DNA of 64,000 nt. Source: Platycnemis pennipes (lineage: Eukaryota > Arthropoda > Insecta > Odonata > Platycnemididae). A program made the position numbers and the translations under genes. The stretch is from contig OW121854.1 of NCBI GenBank assembly GCA_933228895.1, positions 9,117,131 through 9,181,130 of the forward strand, written 5' to 3'. A model generated the notes under the pieces. It was not told the origin of the DNA. It did not search any database and saw only the letters and a program-made list of their open reading frames with translations. Positions 14,501 through 26,500 of the stretch are shown here, in pieces. Every line of letters starts with the position of its first letter. Position 1 is the first letter of the stretch.

Positions 14501-17500
14501 AGGGAGAACAAAAAGATACGTTCACAGCAGCCTACCGTGCAAATGTACCAGGTACGTTCTACAGTACAGCAGTGAAAGGGTTAATGGAACTAACTGGATT
14601 ATTTTTGAGTAAGTGATGCAAATTGTTGGGGTTGAGGTGGCCTGGTAGGTATCGCACTAGGCTATGAACCTGAGAGAGTCCTGCGTTCAAAAACAGGTGA
14701 AGCCACTTCGAACACCCCAACCTAAAAACCTTGCAATGTGATTTTCTGATTGTCAGATCATCTTCGTGGGATATAGCAGGTGGCCCAGGGAAAGGAACGT
14801 GAGAGTTACACATGCCAATGGCACAGTGGGGGAGGCGAGCCCTACCCTCACCAATCAAAGCAACCATTGGGTAGAACACAAAAGGCTGCTGTACACGGTA
14901 CAATTTCTTGTACAAGATCTTGTACCATAAATTGTACAGCGAGATTGGACGAAGAAATTGAACAAGAAGTTGGATCACGGTCGTACATGATCAAAGATTT
15001 TCATGCAATTTGTGCACCAATAATATGCGCAGTAAGGTGGTCCAAAATCGCAAGAAAAAAAATAAAAGTTAAAAATGTTCATCTCCACATTGCTGCCCTT
15101 GTTCCACTAGGTAAACTGAAATACCAAGCCGAAATTTGGATCAATAAGATGATGTTTAGGGGTCCCTATGATTTGAACGTTTTGAAGAAATAAGTTCTAC
15201 TAATAACTTCTAAAGTTTGCCATTTACAGGTTCCTGTTATAAAATTACTGGACTATTCCAATGTACTGTGAATAGACAAGAAGTTTTACTTAGTTATATC
15301 ATTTCTCAATAGATAATAGCACATTCCAGTGTTTACTGAGAAAATATTTCCATAGAACAACACTAGAAAGCAGTAACAGTAGCAAACCTATAGTATTACC
15401 TAGGTATTCTCATCAAACTCACAGGCGGCCATTGTGTGCCAGCTGTCAGTGTCATTGTCATACTTTGTAAATCTCTATTCTAATACAACACAAGGTGTAA
15501 ATAATTAATAATACCTAGATTTTAGAATGAATCACACAATATAAAGGTAGAGTAATAAATATTTAAATTGACGTATCGAGTACCTACCAGACCTACCTAA
15601 CTTTGGAGCGCATGTTTGCTGAGGTTAATATGGTAGATCTTATACCTACCATATTAAATCTCTTGGTTGCAGGCAGATGTGGCTCAATGGAAAGCCTACT
15701 GAGTCACTGCCCAAATCTAGACTTTCAAAACGAAACATGTTACAATGACTTGTTTTCCACCACAGTAACCAAAATTTGGGCTTAAAAAAAGGTATAAGAG
15801 CCATTGTTGAGGATGCACTGAAAATTTGGGGTATGACAAGAATTCCTACGCAAAGAATAAATGCGATTGAAAGAAAACTTATGAAATTGTACTCAGAAAA
15901 AATGTGTGGGCTCTAGTATTTGACACAAGAGCTGCCAATACAGGCTTGAAGAGTGGAGCATGTACTATTCTCGAGGAGAGTTTAGGAACTAGTCTTGTGT
16001 GGATTCCATGCAGGCACCATGTACTTTAAATCATGTTGTCTTCTTTTTTACCACAGCATTTGGAGTTAGTGGGGGTCCAGGTGTTGCAATATTTAAGCAT
16101 TTCCAGAAACAATGGCCTCGTATCGACAAGCTAATATATTCTCAAGGGAGTGATGATCTGTATGATTCCAATTAAATCAAAATGTTAAGAGGAGAAATGA
16201 TGGGATATTATGCTGTTATTTTAGAAGACCCAATTAAGTCAAAGCAGCCTAGAGATGATTACCTCAAGCTTTTAAAGTTGTGTTATACCTTTCTTGGTGG
16301 TCAAAGTCCTAATAGATCCAAAGAGAAATTCCGAGCACCAGTTGGTTTGCACAACGCATGTTGGATGGCAAAGGCTATTTATTCCCTTAAAATTTACTTA
16401 TTTAGAGATCAGTTCACCCTTACAGCTGGAGAAAAAAAAGGAATCACTGAAGTAAGCTTGTATGTGGCTCTCATCTACCGTCAACATTGGAATGAGGCCC
16501 CAAAGCTGAGAAAGCTGTCATGAATGACGTGATTCTTTTAAAACAAATTGAAGCTTATCCCAACTGCAATGTTAAGAAGGCTGCTTTGGTAGCTTTTCAC
16601 CGCCATCTGTGGTTCTTTTCAGAACATTTGGTTGGACTTCCCCTCTTTGATTCCCGTGTCTGTGACTCTACCAAAGTTAAAATGGTTACCAACCTACAGC
16701 GCCCACCAAAAGCCAAGGCCCTTAAGAGAGTTGAGAGTAAAACATTTAAACATGACACTCCTCTGGAAACATATGTGACACAGCGAACTGCAGAACTCTT
16801 TGACATTCTCCATAAAGATGGGAATGAAAAGGCTGCTTCATTTCTTTGCAAAGAACCTAAGTTGTGGGATTCGGATCCCGATTACATACAACTCAAACAG
16901 GCTGTTCACAAGATGAAAGTAGTAAATGACTGTGCTGAATGGGACATTGCCCTGCCACATTCAATATGTGTATAACCAAGAATGAAGGCCAGTTTCAGTA
17001 TCTTCTTCGGATTCTTAAATCACACCGAACCACATAATCAACTTGTAAGAAGGCATTACTCATGGCTGACGATGATGATGGTAACGGGGCTTAGTGAAAA
17101 AAAACATTATAATCTGGTATTGAACATACCTTTTACCTTTTCAGAGACTTATTTATGGTCACAGTAAATGCATCATGATCATTTAGAATTATTTATGTAT
17201 TCAGTTATGTCACCACGAAATTTTTTTCATTAAAATACTATTGTTTTAGTTAAAAATCCGCATTCACCCAAAAAGTGCTCAATCATAGGGACCTCTAAAT
17301 ATTAACCAATTTGCCTGAATTTTTTTTCATAGCTTTCTAACACCAATTGAAAAAGGGGCAAACATGTGGAGCGGGTGTTTAAAAAAAATTTTTTTTTGGA
17401 CCACCATAATGCGCAGATATCGTTTTCTGTCAAACAGCTGAATTGCGATATCCGAATACGATAGGCTTTTGAAAATACTGCCATAGTTACTGGGTTACAA

Positions 17501-20500
17501 TGATTTGCTACCATTTATCTTAGCATTAATAACATGAAATTATACGATTGGTTACTTGCACTCTTTCATCGGCTCGAGAAACCCATCATTTATCCTCCAA
17601 ACATCATGTTTATGCTTGTTGCTAATAGGTATTTCCTTTTTGGTTCAATAACGTCATCCTAATTTCACTGAGTTTTAATGTTTGTCAGTGTGTCCAACCC
17701 ATCTTTTGAGAAATAGAACACTTCCAACTTGACCGACGAATATCACAATATGGAAGCAACACAAAATATCATATATGGAAGCAACAAAGAATATCACGAT
17801 ATGTACAACAAAAATGGAAGTTTTGCCACACTAATAGGAATAAAAGTGATCGCCAACACAGAACACCAACCTTATGAATACTAAACGAACGCACCACTAC
17901 CGTCACATTTCATGTGCAGAAGCTACGGAGTGGATCTTGGATGGTTTCATCCAACAATATAGAGCATGATCTAATTTCTTGTACAAGAAATTGTATGAAC
18001 ACCTTGTACCGATACAATTTGTGCATTGTACAAGTTCTTGTACAAGAAATTGTACCGTGTACAATGGCCTTAAGAGAGTGGATGACTTGTGGAAGTCACA
18101 ACATTTGATTTTGGTTCTGTTTTATCATGAAAGGATTACAAAAAGTTCATACAGAGGCAATAAGTATACCTGATGTGCAAATCTCACACATCACTGGGCT
18201 TAGTACTTAATGAGCACTAGGATCACCAATGGGATCATCTTCAGGGTGAATATGTCAATGGGTTATGAACAGACTTAGTTTGAGAATAACAGCAGATTCA
18301 ACCACTGGCTGCTTTCTATCTCCTGATCCACCCCTTTCCCTTGATATTATGTTTGATAGTGTAATGGGGTCGTTTACCATATTTTTTAAATTGCCGAATC
18401 TGATAGAGTTTGAAAAATAAAAAGACTCATATTTTTTCATTTTTTGATCCGACAATATTTCTCGAGTTATAAGCGGCAAAAAACTGATATTTTTAACCTT
18501 TTTGGAAAAGTGGTTGTGGTGCAACCTTTCACGTCATCGACTTCGTCCAATCACAACTGAGCCCGTGAAACAACTTCGCCTAATCGCAATGAGGAGGACA
18601 CAGCTGACTCGGCCATTTATCTATTTATCTTATCTATCGATTAGCTATTATCTGGTCAATGGGTCGTTTACCATATTTTTTTATCGCCAAATCTGACAGA
18701 GTTTGTAAAATAAAAAGACTATTTTCCATTTTTTGACCCGTCATATATTTCTTGAATTATAAGCGGCGATAATCTGATGTTTTTAACCCTTTCGGAAAAG
18801 TGGGCGTGGTGCCACCTCTGACGTGTATCGACTTCGTCCAATCACAACTGAGCCCGTGAAAAAACTTCGCCTCATCGCAATGGGGGGGACACAGCTGACT
18901 CGGCCATTAGAGCAGTTGCGACAAGATCTGAGCGAGCAGACCTTCCGAGAACTCCCTCCACTCCCTTCCCTTCCCCTAAAAGCAGTCAAGGACGCGAGGA
19001 AAATGACGTCAATGATATCAATGCAGCTTCTCTGGTGGGTGTCACCTTTTGCTTATTTAAATTTTTGATTTATGATTGAATGGTTGTGGTTGGAAGATTA
19101 ATTTTTTCACTAAAATTCATTTTTGGTTTCCATCTAATGATTTTGTGTACAAAATTGCCATTTCGGTTCCAAGTAAACACCCCCATTCCAATTGAAGGAT
19201 CGCAAACTAGAACCTTAATAGCATTACCCGCTGAAATGCACAATAGCAGAAATTCCACAGAGAAATATCATTCGCCTTGACTGGGATCCCAGTCAAGGCG
19301 AATGATTTTTTCTCTGTGGAATTTCTGCTATTGCCCCCATTCAAGAAAACAGGCTCACCTTAGTCTTTCTGCTCTCCTGCTTCTCCACGTCTTCCACGGT
19401 GGCCGCCTTTTGCACTACTTTGGTCTTCTCGGGCTCCTCACTTTTCGTATCCACGTCATCCGGGTGGGGCCCTTCTCCAGAGTCCAAACTAAACGACACA
19501 GACGATGCCTTCTTCCTTGGTGTCACAGCCGGTGGCGTGGGCGTACGGCCCGAACTGACACTCACATTCATACCAACTCCCGAAACTCCCCCCGAGCTCT
19601 CTCGGATGTCAATTCCCGAGTCGTGGCAGCTCAACTTCTCCAGATTCCCATCCTCCCTGCGGTCAGCACTCACAGCCTCCATGTCTACATTCACCCTCTG
19701 CTCATGTCCGTCCCCTGAGCTATCCAACGACAATGACTTAGCTTCCCCCGAAGAAACCACGACACCACACTGTCTCGTGACTCCATCCACTTCCTGTGTA
19801 CCAAAGAGAGGGAAAGGTGCATGAGAAAATTGAGCAAGAGGACATGAACAAGTGTAATCTGGTCTTACTAACAACACACATGTAATGAAAAAAAATCACA
19901 GCAAAAACTGTGGTTCTTGCTTTACGAGAATAAAAGCATTGTGCATTACTGTAGATTTACATTCAGGGATGACATGTCAACAACCATGGATTGTAACTAC
20001 GATAGTCCTCTCTTTCTACAAGTTTTAATGTTACTATATATATTGGATTAATTGTTTCCTCTTAGTAGGGCAAGGGTCTAGCCAGGTTGAATCACAGGTT
20101 CCCTTCAGATCACCGAAGTTTAGCAGCGTTGGGACAGGACGGAGGTTGGATGGGTGACCTTCATCCATACCTCTACTGTGGTGCTCTTGTCCCCTGTCTG
20201 TGAGTCGCAGGCAGGTTAAATGTGGGTTAGCACAATGGATCTAGGGAGGTTTAAGTGCCAGTGGGGCTACAGAAGGCCTCCACCCACCCTCCAATTTATT
20301 ATTTTCCTTTTGGTATCTACTTTGAATATAGTTATATACATATCTATTAAATGTATGAGAAACTGGTATCATGAACAAAAATCTCATTTGTCACTAAAAA
20401 TATACATGGTTCAAAAATGACCCGATCTTGGTGTTTCATAAAAGGCAAGTGATCTTAGTGCTCCAAGGGTTAAATGATTATGGAAAATAAAAGAATGAAA

Positions 20501-23500
20501 CTTTGTTAGGTTCACTTTATATTTAAATAGGCACAACCTGGGTTTCATAAGGTACCTAGTTACATCTATATAACTATACTACATATCACAAAGTTAAGCC
20601 TGAAGTAATCAGCTATATTAAATGATTATGAAGGGCATGGACCAGAGTACTGACCTCAACACTTCCTCCTTTGGCATTCCCAATTGCTGGTAGGACGTCA
20701 GGGCTGGCCCCGGGCCCTTTCGCTTCCCTCCTCAACAGGTCTGGAGTCCCTCCAGCATTTCCTCCAGGGGCAGCTCCTTCCGCAGGATGACTCCCACCAT
20801 CCAGGACAGTTGGTGGGGTCACCAGGTCCCTCTCAAACGCCTTTGGAAATGCATCACCTCCCCTGAACGGAACTGTGGCATCATCACCGGCACCACCGCC
20901 GACCTCACGGAATGAGCACACGCTGCCCTCTGGACTCGGCTCCTCGTCCTCCTCATCCTCTCCCTCGGGGGACGACCTCGGCGCAAGCTCGGGGAATGTT
21001 TCATCTTTGACGAGAAGGGAGTCTTTGCCAGGGGAATGCTGCGTCGAAGGGCATTCCTCCTCATCCATGTGGCTGCTTCCCCTACCGTGGTAGATCTCTG
21101 GTTTGGGGAGGTCAGTCCTGGAATATTGGAAGACAATTAGCTTGCAAAGCAGCATAAATCAACAATGGGGGAATAAATACACTTCAAGATGAAAGATAAA
21201 GGGCCGTATTAAGAATCTCAACTATAGCCATGCTTTTACTGTTGGTGCCATAAAATCTGTTCTACGAGCTCAAAATGGTATTCAGATTGTCCCCTCAAAG
21301 GCGGCATTACTTCTCTTCGCCATGTTGAGAAATAACACCATCTTGGTAGGGAGTATACAGTTTTGAACCATAACAAGGAAAATGTGCATACTCTTTCAAA
21401 ATTGTAGCAGAGATTTTATGAAGTAGCAAAGTGACTGTAGTCAAGATTCTGAACATGCATTGATTCTCATTAACCCTTTCGCGCCGAAGGCCGCACCTGT
21501 GCGGCGAGGATATTCTTCCCTAAACAACGAATGCCTCACATGTGCGGCGTGAATTTTCCTACCCTAACCAACGAAAGCCGCTCCTGTGCGGTACAGGTCG
21601 GAAGAAAGTGACCGTGGCGGAAACAATAGACCCACATACGCGGTCGCCCCTCGAGATCCGGCTTAGCGCGAGCCCAGGCCCTTCCTCGGCCGCTCAGGTC
21701 GACCCCTTCCTATCCTCTCCACGCGGTCAACTACTGTCATTAGCAGTATTTTTTCCAAAAAAATATTTGTTGCTTACTTTAAAAATCCAATGTTAGAAAT
21801 GAATTCATCTTTTTTTGCTTACCGCATGGAAATTTCAAACGAAATTCTATCGTTAATATCAACGGAGTTAGAGAACAGTCGATTTGGATTAGAAATGTAC
21901 TAAATCCGTCAATATGAACGTTAGAACTTCGTTTAAAATTTCTGCACGCTCAGAAAAACACAATAAATTCATTTTAAATATTAAAAAAATCGATACGAAC
22001 AACAAATATTTGTTTATATTAAACATTGCAATTTCAGTCAGTTGACCGTGGACTCGCGCTGTGAAGGAGTCTTTTAATCCTTTGAGGGTCTGGGACAGCG
22101 GCCGAGGAAAGGGATCGGCGACCCGCTGAGTTGGGTCCAAAAATGGTTAGGGAGGGAACCTCTGCCTTCCGTGGACGCGAAGAAGCTTCGTGCAGGGGAG
22201 TGAAGAAAATTTTCAAGAGACTCGTAACGAGGAAGCATTTCCCTCCACGAAGCTCGGGCGCGAAAGGGTTAAGGGCTGCAAAAATGGAATGGATTTTTTA
22301 AGAAAAATAATTACCACCCTATATTATTGCATTTGTAGAAAATGAAATGTAGTTAATATGAGAAACTAGTGCAATATCAAAGAGAAAAACAGATTTACTA
22401 CAGCACTATAATGGCCACCCAAAATTATCAGTCTATAATAAAAGCTAGAGAAAGTTCCATTCCAAATGTTAGCAAGTGAATGAGAACTTCTTAGCATGCC
22501 AGCAAGAAAACATTAAGCATATATGATATGGTTTTATAAAAAATATATGCTGACAGCAGCTGTTGACATTGTCCAGAGTAAATGATAATACCCTTGAAAA
22601 GAAAATAGTCAATGATTCAACATCTTATTCCCTTCCCCACAACTGTCATGTCTACTGACTCAAGGAAAGTAATTTCTCTTATTTATTTACTAAAGTCATC
22701 TCTGTACCAATGCCACTCATCAGTCATGAGGGATGTGATTACTCTCATGACTGATTAAGCAATATCTCTTCCCAAAATTCACTGTCTCATGAAGAGAAAA
22801 AGAAAAAATACTCTAAATGATTTACTTTCACCAAAATTAGAGCAATAACTTTCATCCTAATGAAATAATTGAAATATGGAATTTTCTACACTATCATGCT
22901 CATATATTTTTGAACATGAAAATTGTAACATATGACACATGTATTGGAAATAAAATTATTTTGATAACAACCTGACAAATGAGTTAAGAATTGACTGTGA
23001 ATGATATAGTATTTTAGTATGTATTAGCTCTTTAAGATTACTGTTCTAAATTATGTCCGTTATATATGTATTGGTTTTTCTTTTCCTTGATGTGACAAGA
23101 CATTTACTTACTAGTACTAAGTAACTACAGGCCACTAAATTTGTAAACATGATGTTTTAATAAATATTACTATTATTATGCATACATAAATGAACTAATA
23201 TTATTTACCAATATCCTGTTTCCATTTATCACATCAAGAAATCATACATTTGTGTGGAGAACATTTTAACATAAAATTATTTCCAGCCAAAACAAATGTT
23301 TTGACCATTCACGGCAGCTTTGCAGATTTGCACTAGGTCAAGGTTAACACAAAAATCAGGAAGAACATATGATAAAGCGCCTAATGTCGCAAATAACTGA
23401 AGGAACTATAGAGAACATCATTGACAAGCACCATATGGGTATAAAGTGAAGGAGAGGTTGTGAAGGGAGGTTGGTACCTTGGGGTATCCTTAGACATGTG

Positions 23501-26500
23501 CCTCACTCTCATGTGGGCAATGTCAAAGTAAATGGCCGCATTCACCACGTACTCCATTGGAGCAATCACACCATATGACTCTGGGCCATGTTCAATGACA
23601 AGAGGATCCGACACATTTGGGTCAAACATCACTGCATTCGGAGTGACTAAAAGTACTCCCCCAACCACACCCTGAAAGTATAAATTGCCATTAGTCAATC
23701 ACTGAGAGGAAGAACAAAATAAACACACATTTTAATTGATATTTTCACACAAAATAGCAAGATAAAAGTGGTCATTCTGGAATCCTCATGCCCGACCAAT
23801 TTACGATTCAAATGAGCTGAATTGATACACATTTATTTTCAGACAGCAGAATCTTGAATCAAGTTGGATACAAGTCTCGTCTTATTCGGAGAAATACCTT
23901 ACCTGTCCATCTGTTATGTGCCGCACATTTATCTTAAGAAACCTCTCAAGACATTCTCTATCCACGTGCCTCTCTTCTGTCCCATCGCCTGCACCATGAG
24001 GAGGTGATGGACTGGATCTCATGCGCTCTAAACACGGCTTGGGAGAGGATGGCCGAAGAATGTCTAAAAGCTCTGAAAAAAGAAACATACATGCTTTCAA
24101 AAACTTACTCGTAAGATGATTCACACAACCACTAAACCTATACAAGATATAATTTCTCGCAACCTGCAATACGAAGGCATTATATACGGCTTAGTATAGG
24201 AAACAAAGGTATTGCACGTCAGTTAAGTGTACGCAGGAGGGGTTTTATTGGTAATTGAACATGTAACAAGCTTACTCGCACTTAAGACGTCGTCTAATAC
24301 TATATATATTAATATCTTATATGTTAATAAACAAACACTACTGCGAGTAAAGAACTGACAACGTAAAACTAATCAAAACAAAACGTAAACATTGCCAAAA
24401 CAAAACTCTTTACGAAACACTGTGCGTTTGCATCACAGTGACAACAAAATAAATCACTAATGGCTTATCTTTGGATTATAATTAACTTTCATGACATTGA
24501 AATGTGCAGTAAAAGACATAAATACGATCAATACCGTTCTCTACGTCCTTCATTCTTTCTGCAAGTCTTTGATTCGGATTCGGATGTTTCGGATAAAATA
24601 TCACGGCCGTCCGCCATGTTGGAAATGGCGCTCAATTTGAATATTATATAGCCCCAACCTTAGACTTTTTGCGCGACTCTGATGAACTAAAGAGATTTGT
24701 CCCGAAAAAAACGAAGTCATCGATCTATATGTGAAGAATATTAAGTGCAATAAAACATAGTAACATTTAGAGAATATTTCACATAGGCTATCATTAGGAT
24801 GATCTCGTTTAACTGGTTTAACAAATTTATAATTATAACAATTTCTCACTGCTTTCGGTGTGACTAGATGGCATTTATTAATAGGGCTTATATCATCAAT
24901 ATTTCACACCAAAAACTATTAGTACACTTGAAAGCTGTAATTATCAATCAGTAATATGACAAACACCAATGAATTCATAAATCGGATTTAACGTAATTAG
25001 AATAGATTCAGAGAATTCTAATAAAATATAAATAATAAAGCATCGCAACTCATTTCAGGAAAAGCTAATTGATGAGAAAGATATACTTTTATTGGGTCGC
25101 ACATAATGGCAACGAAAAACAACAAGGTGCTTCTGGAAGTAGCAGACCGGATAAAATTAAAATAACTTGATAAAAATAATACCACCAGGAAAAATAAAAA
25201 AATAAGCATGAAATGTTTAAAATAGTTATACATGAATGTTGTTTTTTACACCCTTAACGATGAAATTATATTTAAAGTTTTGTTTCACTCGGATTTACAA
25301 GACTTCATCACAGGGTAATGTTGAACCAATAAGAAGGAAGTAGTCGCTGACCTAATTCAGGATATTAGGAAGATGGACCATCCAGCCATAAAGTAACCAG
25401 TTACTAAAAATGATGATTTACTGAAATATAATACAGAGGTGAGATTCTGGGATAAATAAAGGACGAGGAAAAGGATTTTTTGAAAGAGTAGGACGGGAGA
25501 GAGGATTCATGCTGTACCTAATAAAATAGTAAGTACATGGCTTTATGTAATTTACTATACGCTTTACGCCACATTAAATGTGCAAAACCCGAACGAAAAA
25601 AGTTGTCTAGAGGGTGTAGCGACATTAGTGTTTATGCATCTTCTACAGAATTAAGATGCGGTAATCTCTTACTCTTATTTGGGCGCCTCCAGAGTAAATC
25701 TCTTTTGGTTTCTATCGCTATATAACACAAAAATTAGGAAAAGTAAGTCTAATTTCAATGTTTTATCCGTAAAAAGGCACTCCCAGAGCTTTGATTTTTG
25801 AAAAACACCACTGTTTGCTATTTACGTCCCTTATGGCAAGGCGAAGTGTCGATTTCAGCCCAGCGTGTAGGGCGGGGAAAGCATCAGCGTTGGCAGCTGA
25901 GCCAATACCGATTGCAGGGTATGCGTAGAAGCGGCATTAAAAGGGATACAGGGTCGTATTTATGTTCCAAGTCAAGAGCATGGATGCTTGAGGATTTAGA
26001 GTATTTTAATCAGAGAATTAAAGGGTAACAGTAAACCTGCGTGAAACGTCCAACGTGAAACACAAGCAACCCTCCTCTCCTTTCCATGATTATTTTTCCT
26101 TTGTTGGGTTGTTGAAATTAAATAGTTGAACAGAAGTGTATGCAAAATAGAAAAGACCGTTAGTTTATGTATTTAAATTCTCCAATACCTTTATTAGTTA
26201 TTTAATTGAACGATTAAAAGCAACATACATGTCTCCTGCCAACAATAATCCTTTTGCCTTCATTGTTTATTTACGTCTCCATGGGGGACCCCTTTTTTCA
26301 TTTGGCTTTCGTCTAAAAGATTTTTCTTAGTAATGTGTTTTAATGTAAATTGAGTATACTATGATAAAAGTCTATAAAGACTAATATCCACTGATACCTT
26401 ATTCACCGCCATAGGCTATGTATTAATTGAGAAAAAGAGTTGATGACGACGGAAATCATATAAAATATGATGATTTTATATCCAAGATGGTCAACAAGAG

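Larger units (their letters stand above)
12155..19358. other. 7.2-kb intron loaded with transposable elements
   Basis: Intron of mtd. From 12155 to 14429 nothing is seen. From there to 19358 it holds a TTAA element, a possible SINE, a 3.2-kb DNA transposon relic, one and a half copies of the CAATGGGG MITE and a 95-bp palindrome, all described separately. Confidence 0.75.

Noticed and set aside
19399..19824. Plus-strand open frame of 141 codons
   Set aside because: It is the antisense of the mtd exon at 19359-19793; GC-rich coding sequence leaves the opposite strand open.
20082..20160. Functional 5S rRNA gene
   Set aside because: The match fails at the 3' part and the 5' end, with no terminator T run in the right place and no tandem array.
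21311..21330. Minus-strand CAACATGGCGAAG start with a TATA-like sequence upstream
   Set aside because: The frame MAKRSNAAFEGTI stops after 13 codons. The only donor (GTAATG) leaves phase 1, while the next mtd exon at 21117 needs phase 2.
21203..21455. MITE with AAGAATCTCAACTATAG-like ends
   Set aside because: The inverted similarity is only about 14 of 19 bases and no target duplication is visible.
25798..26028. Plus-strand 76-codon frame, MKNTTVCYLRPLWQGEVSIS...
   Set aside because: No recognisable motif, no splice or promoter context and opposite to the host gene. GC-rich chance frame or repeat relic.
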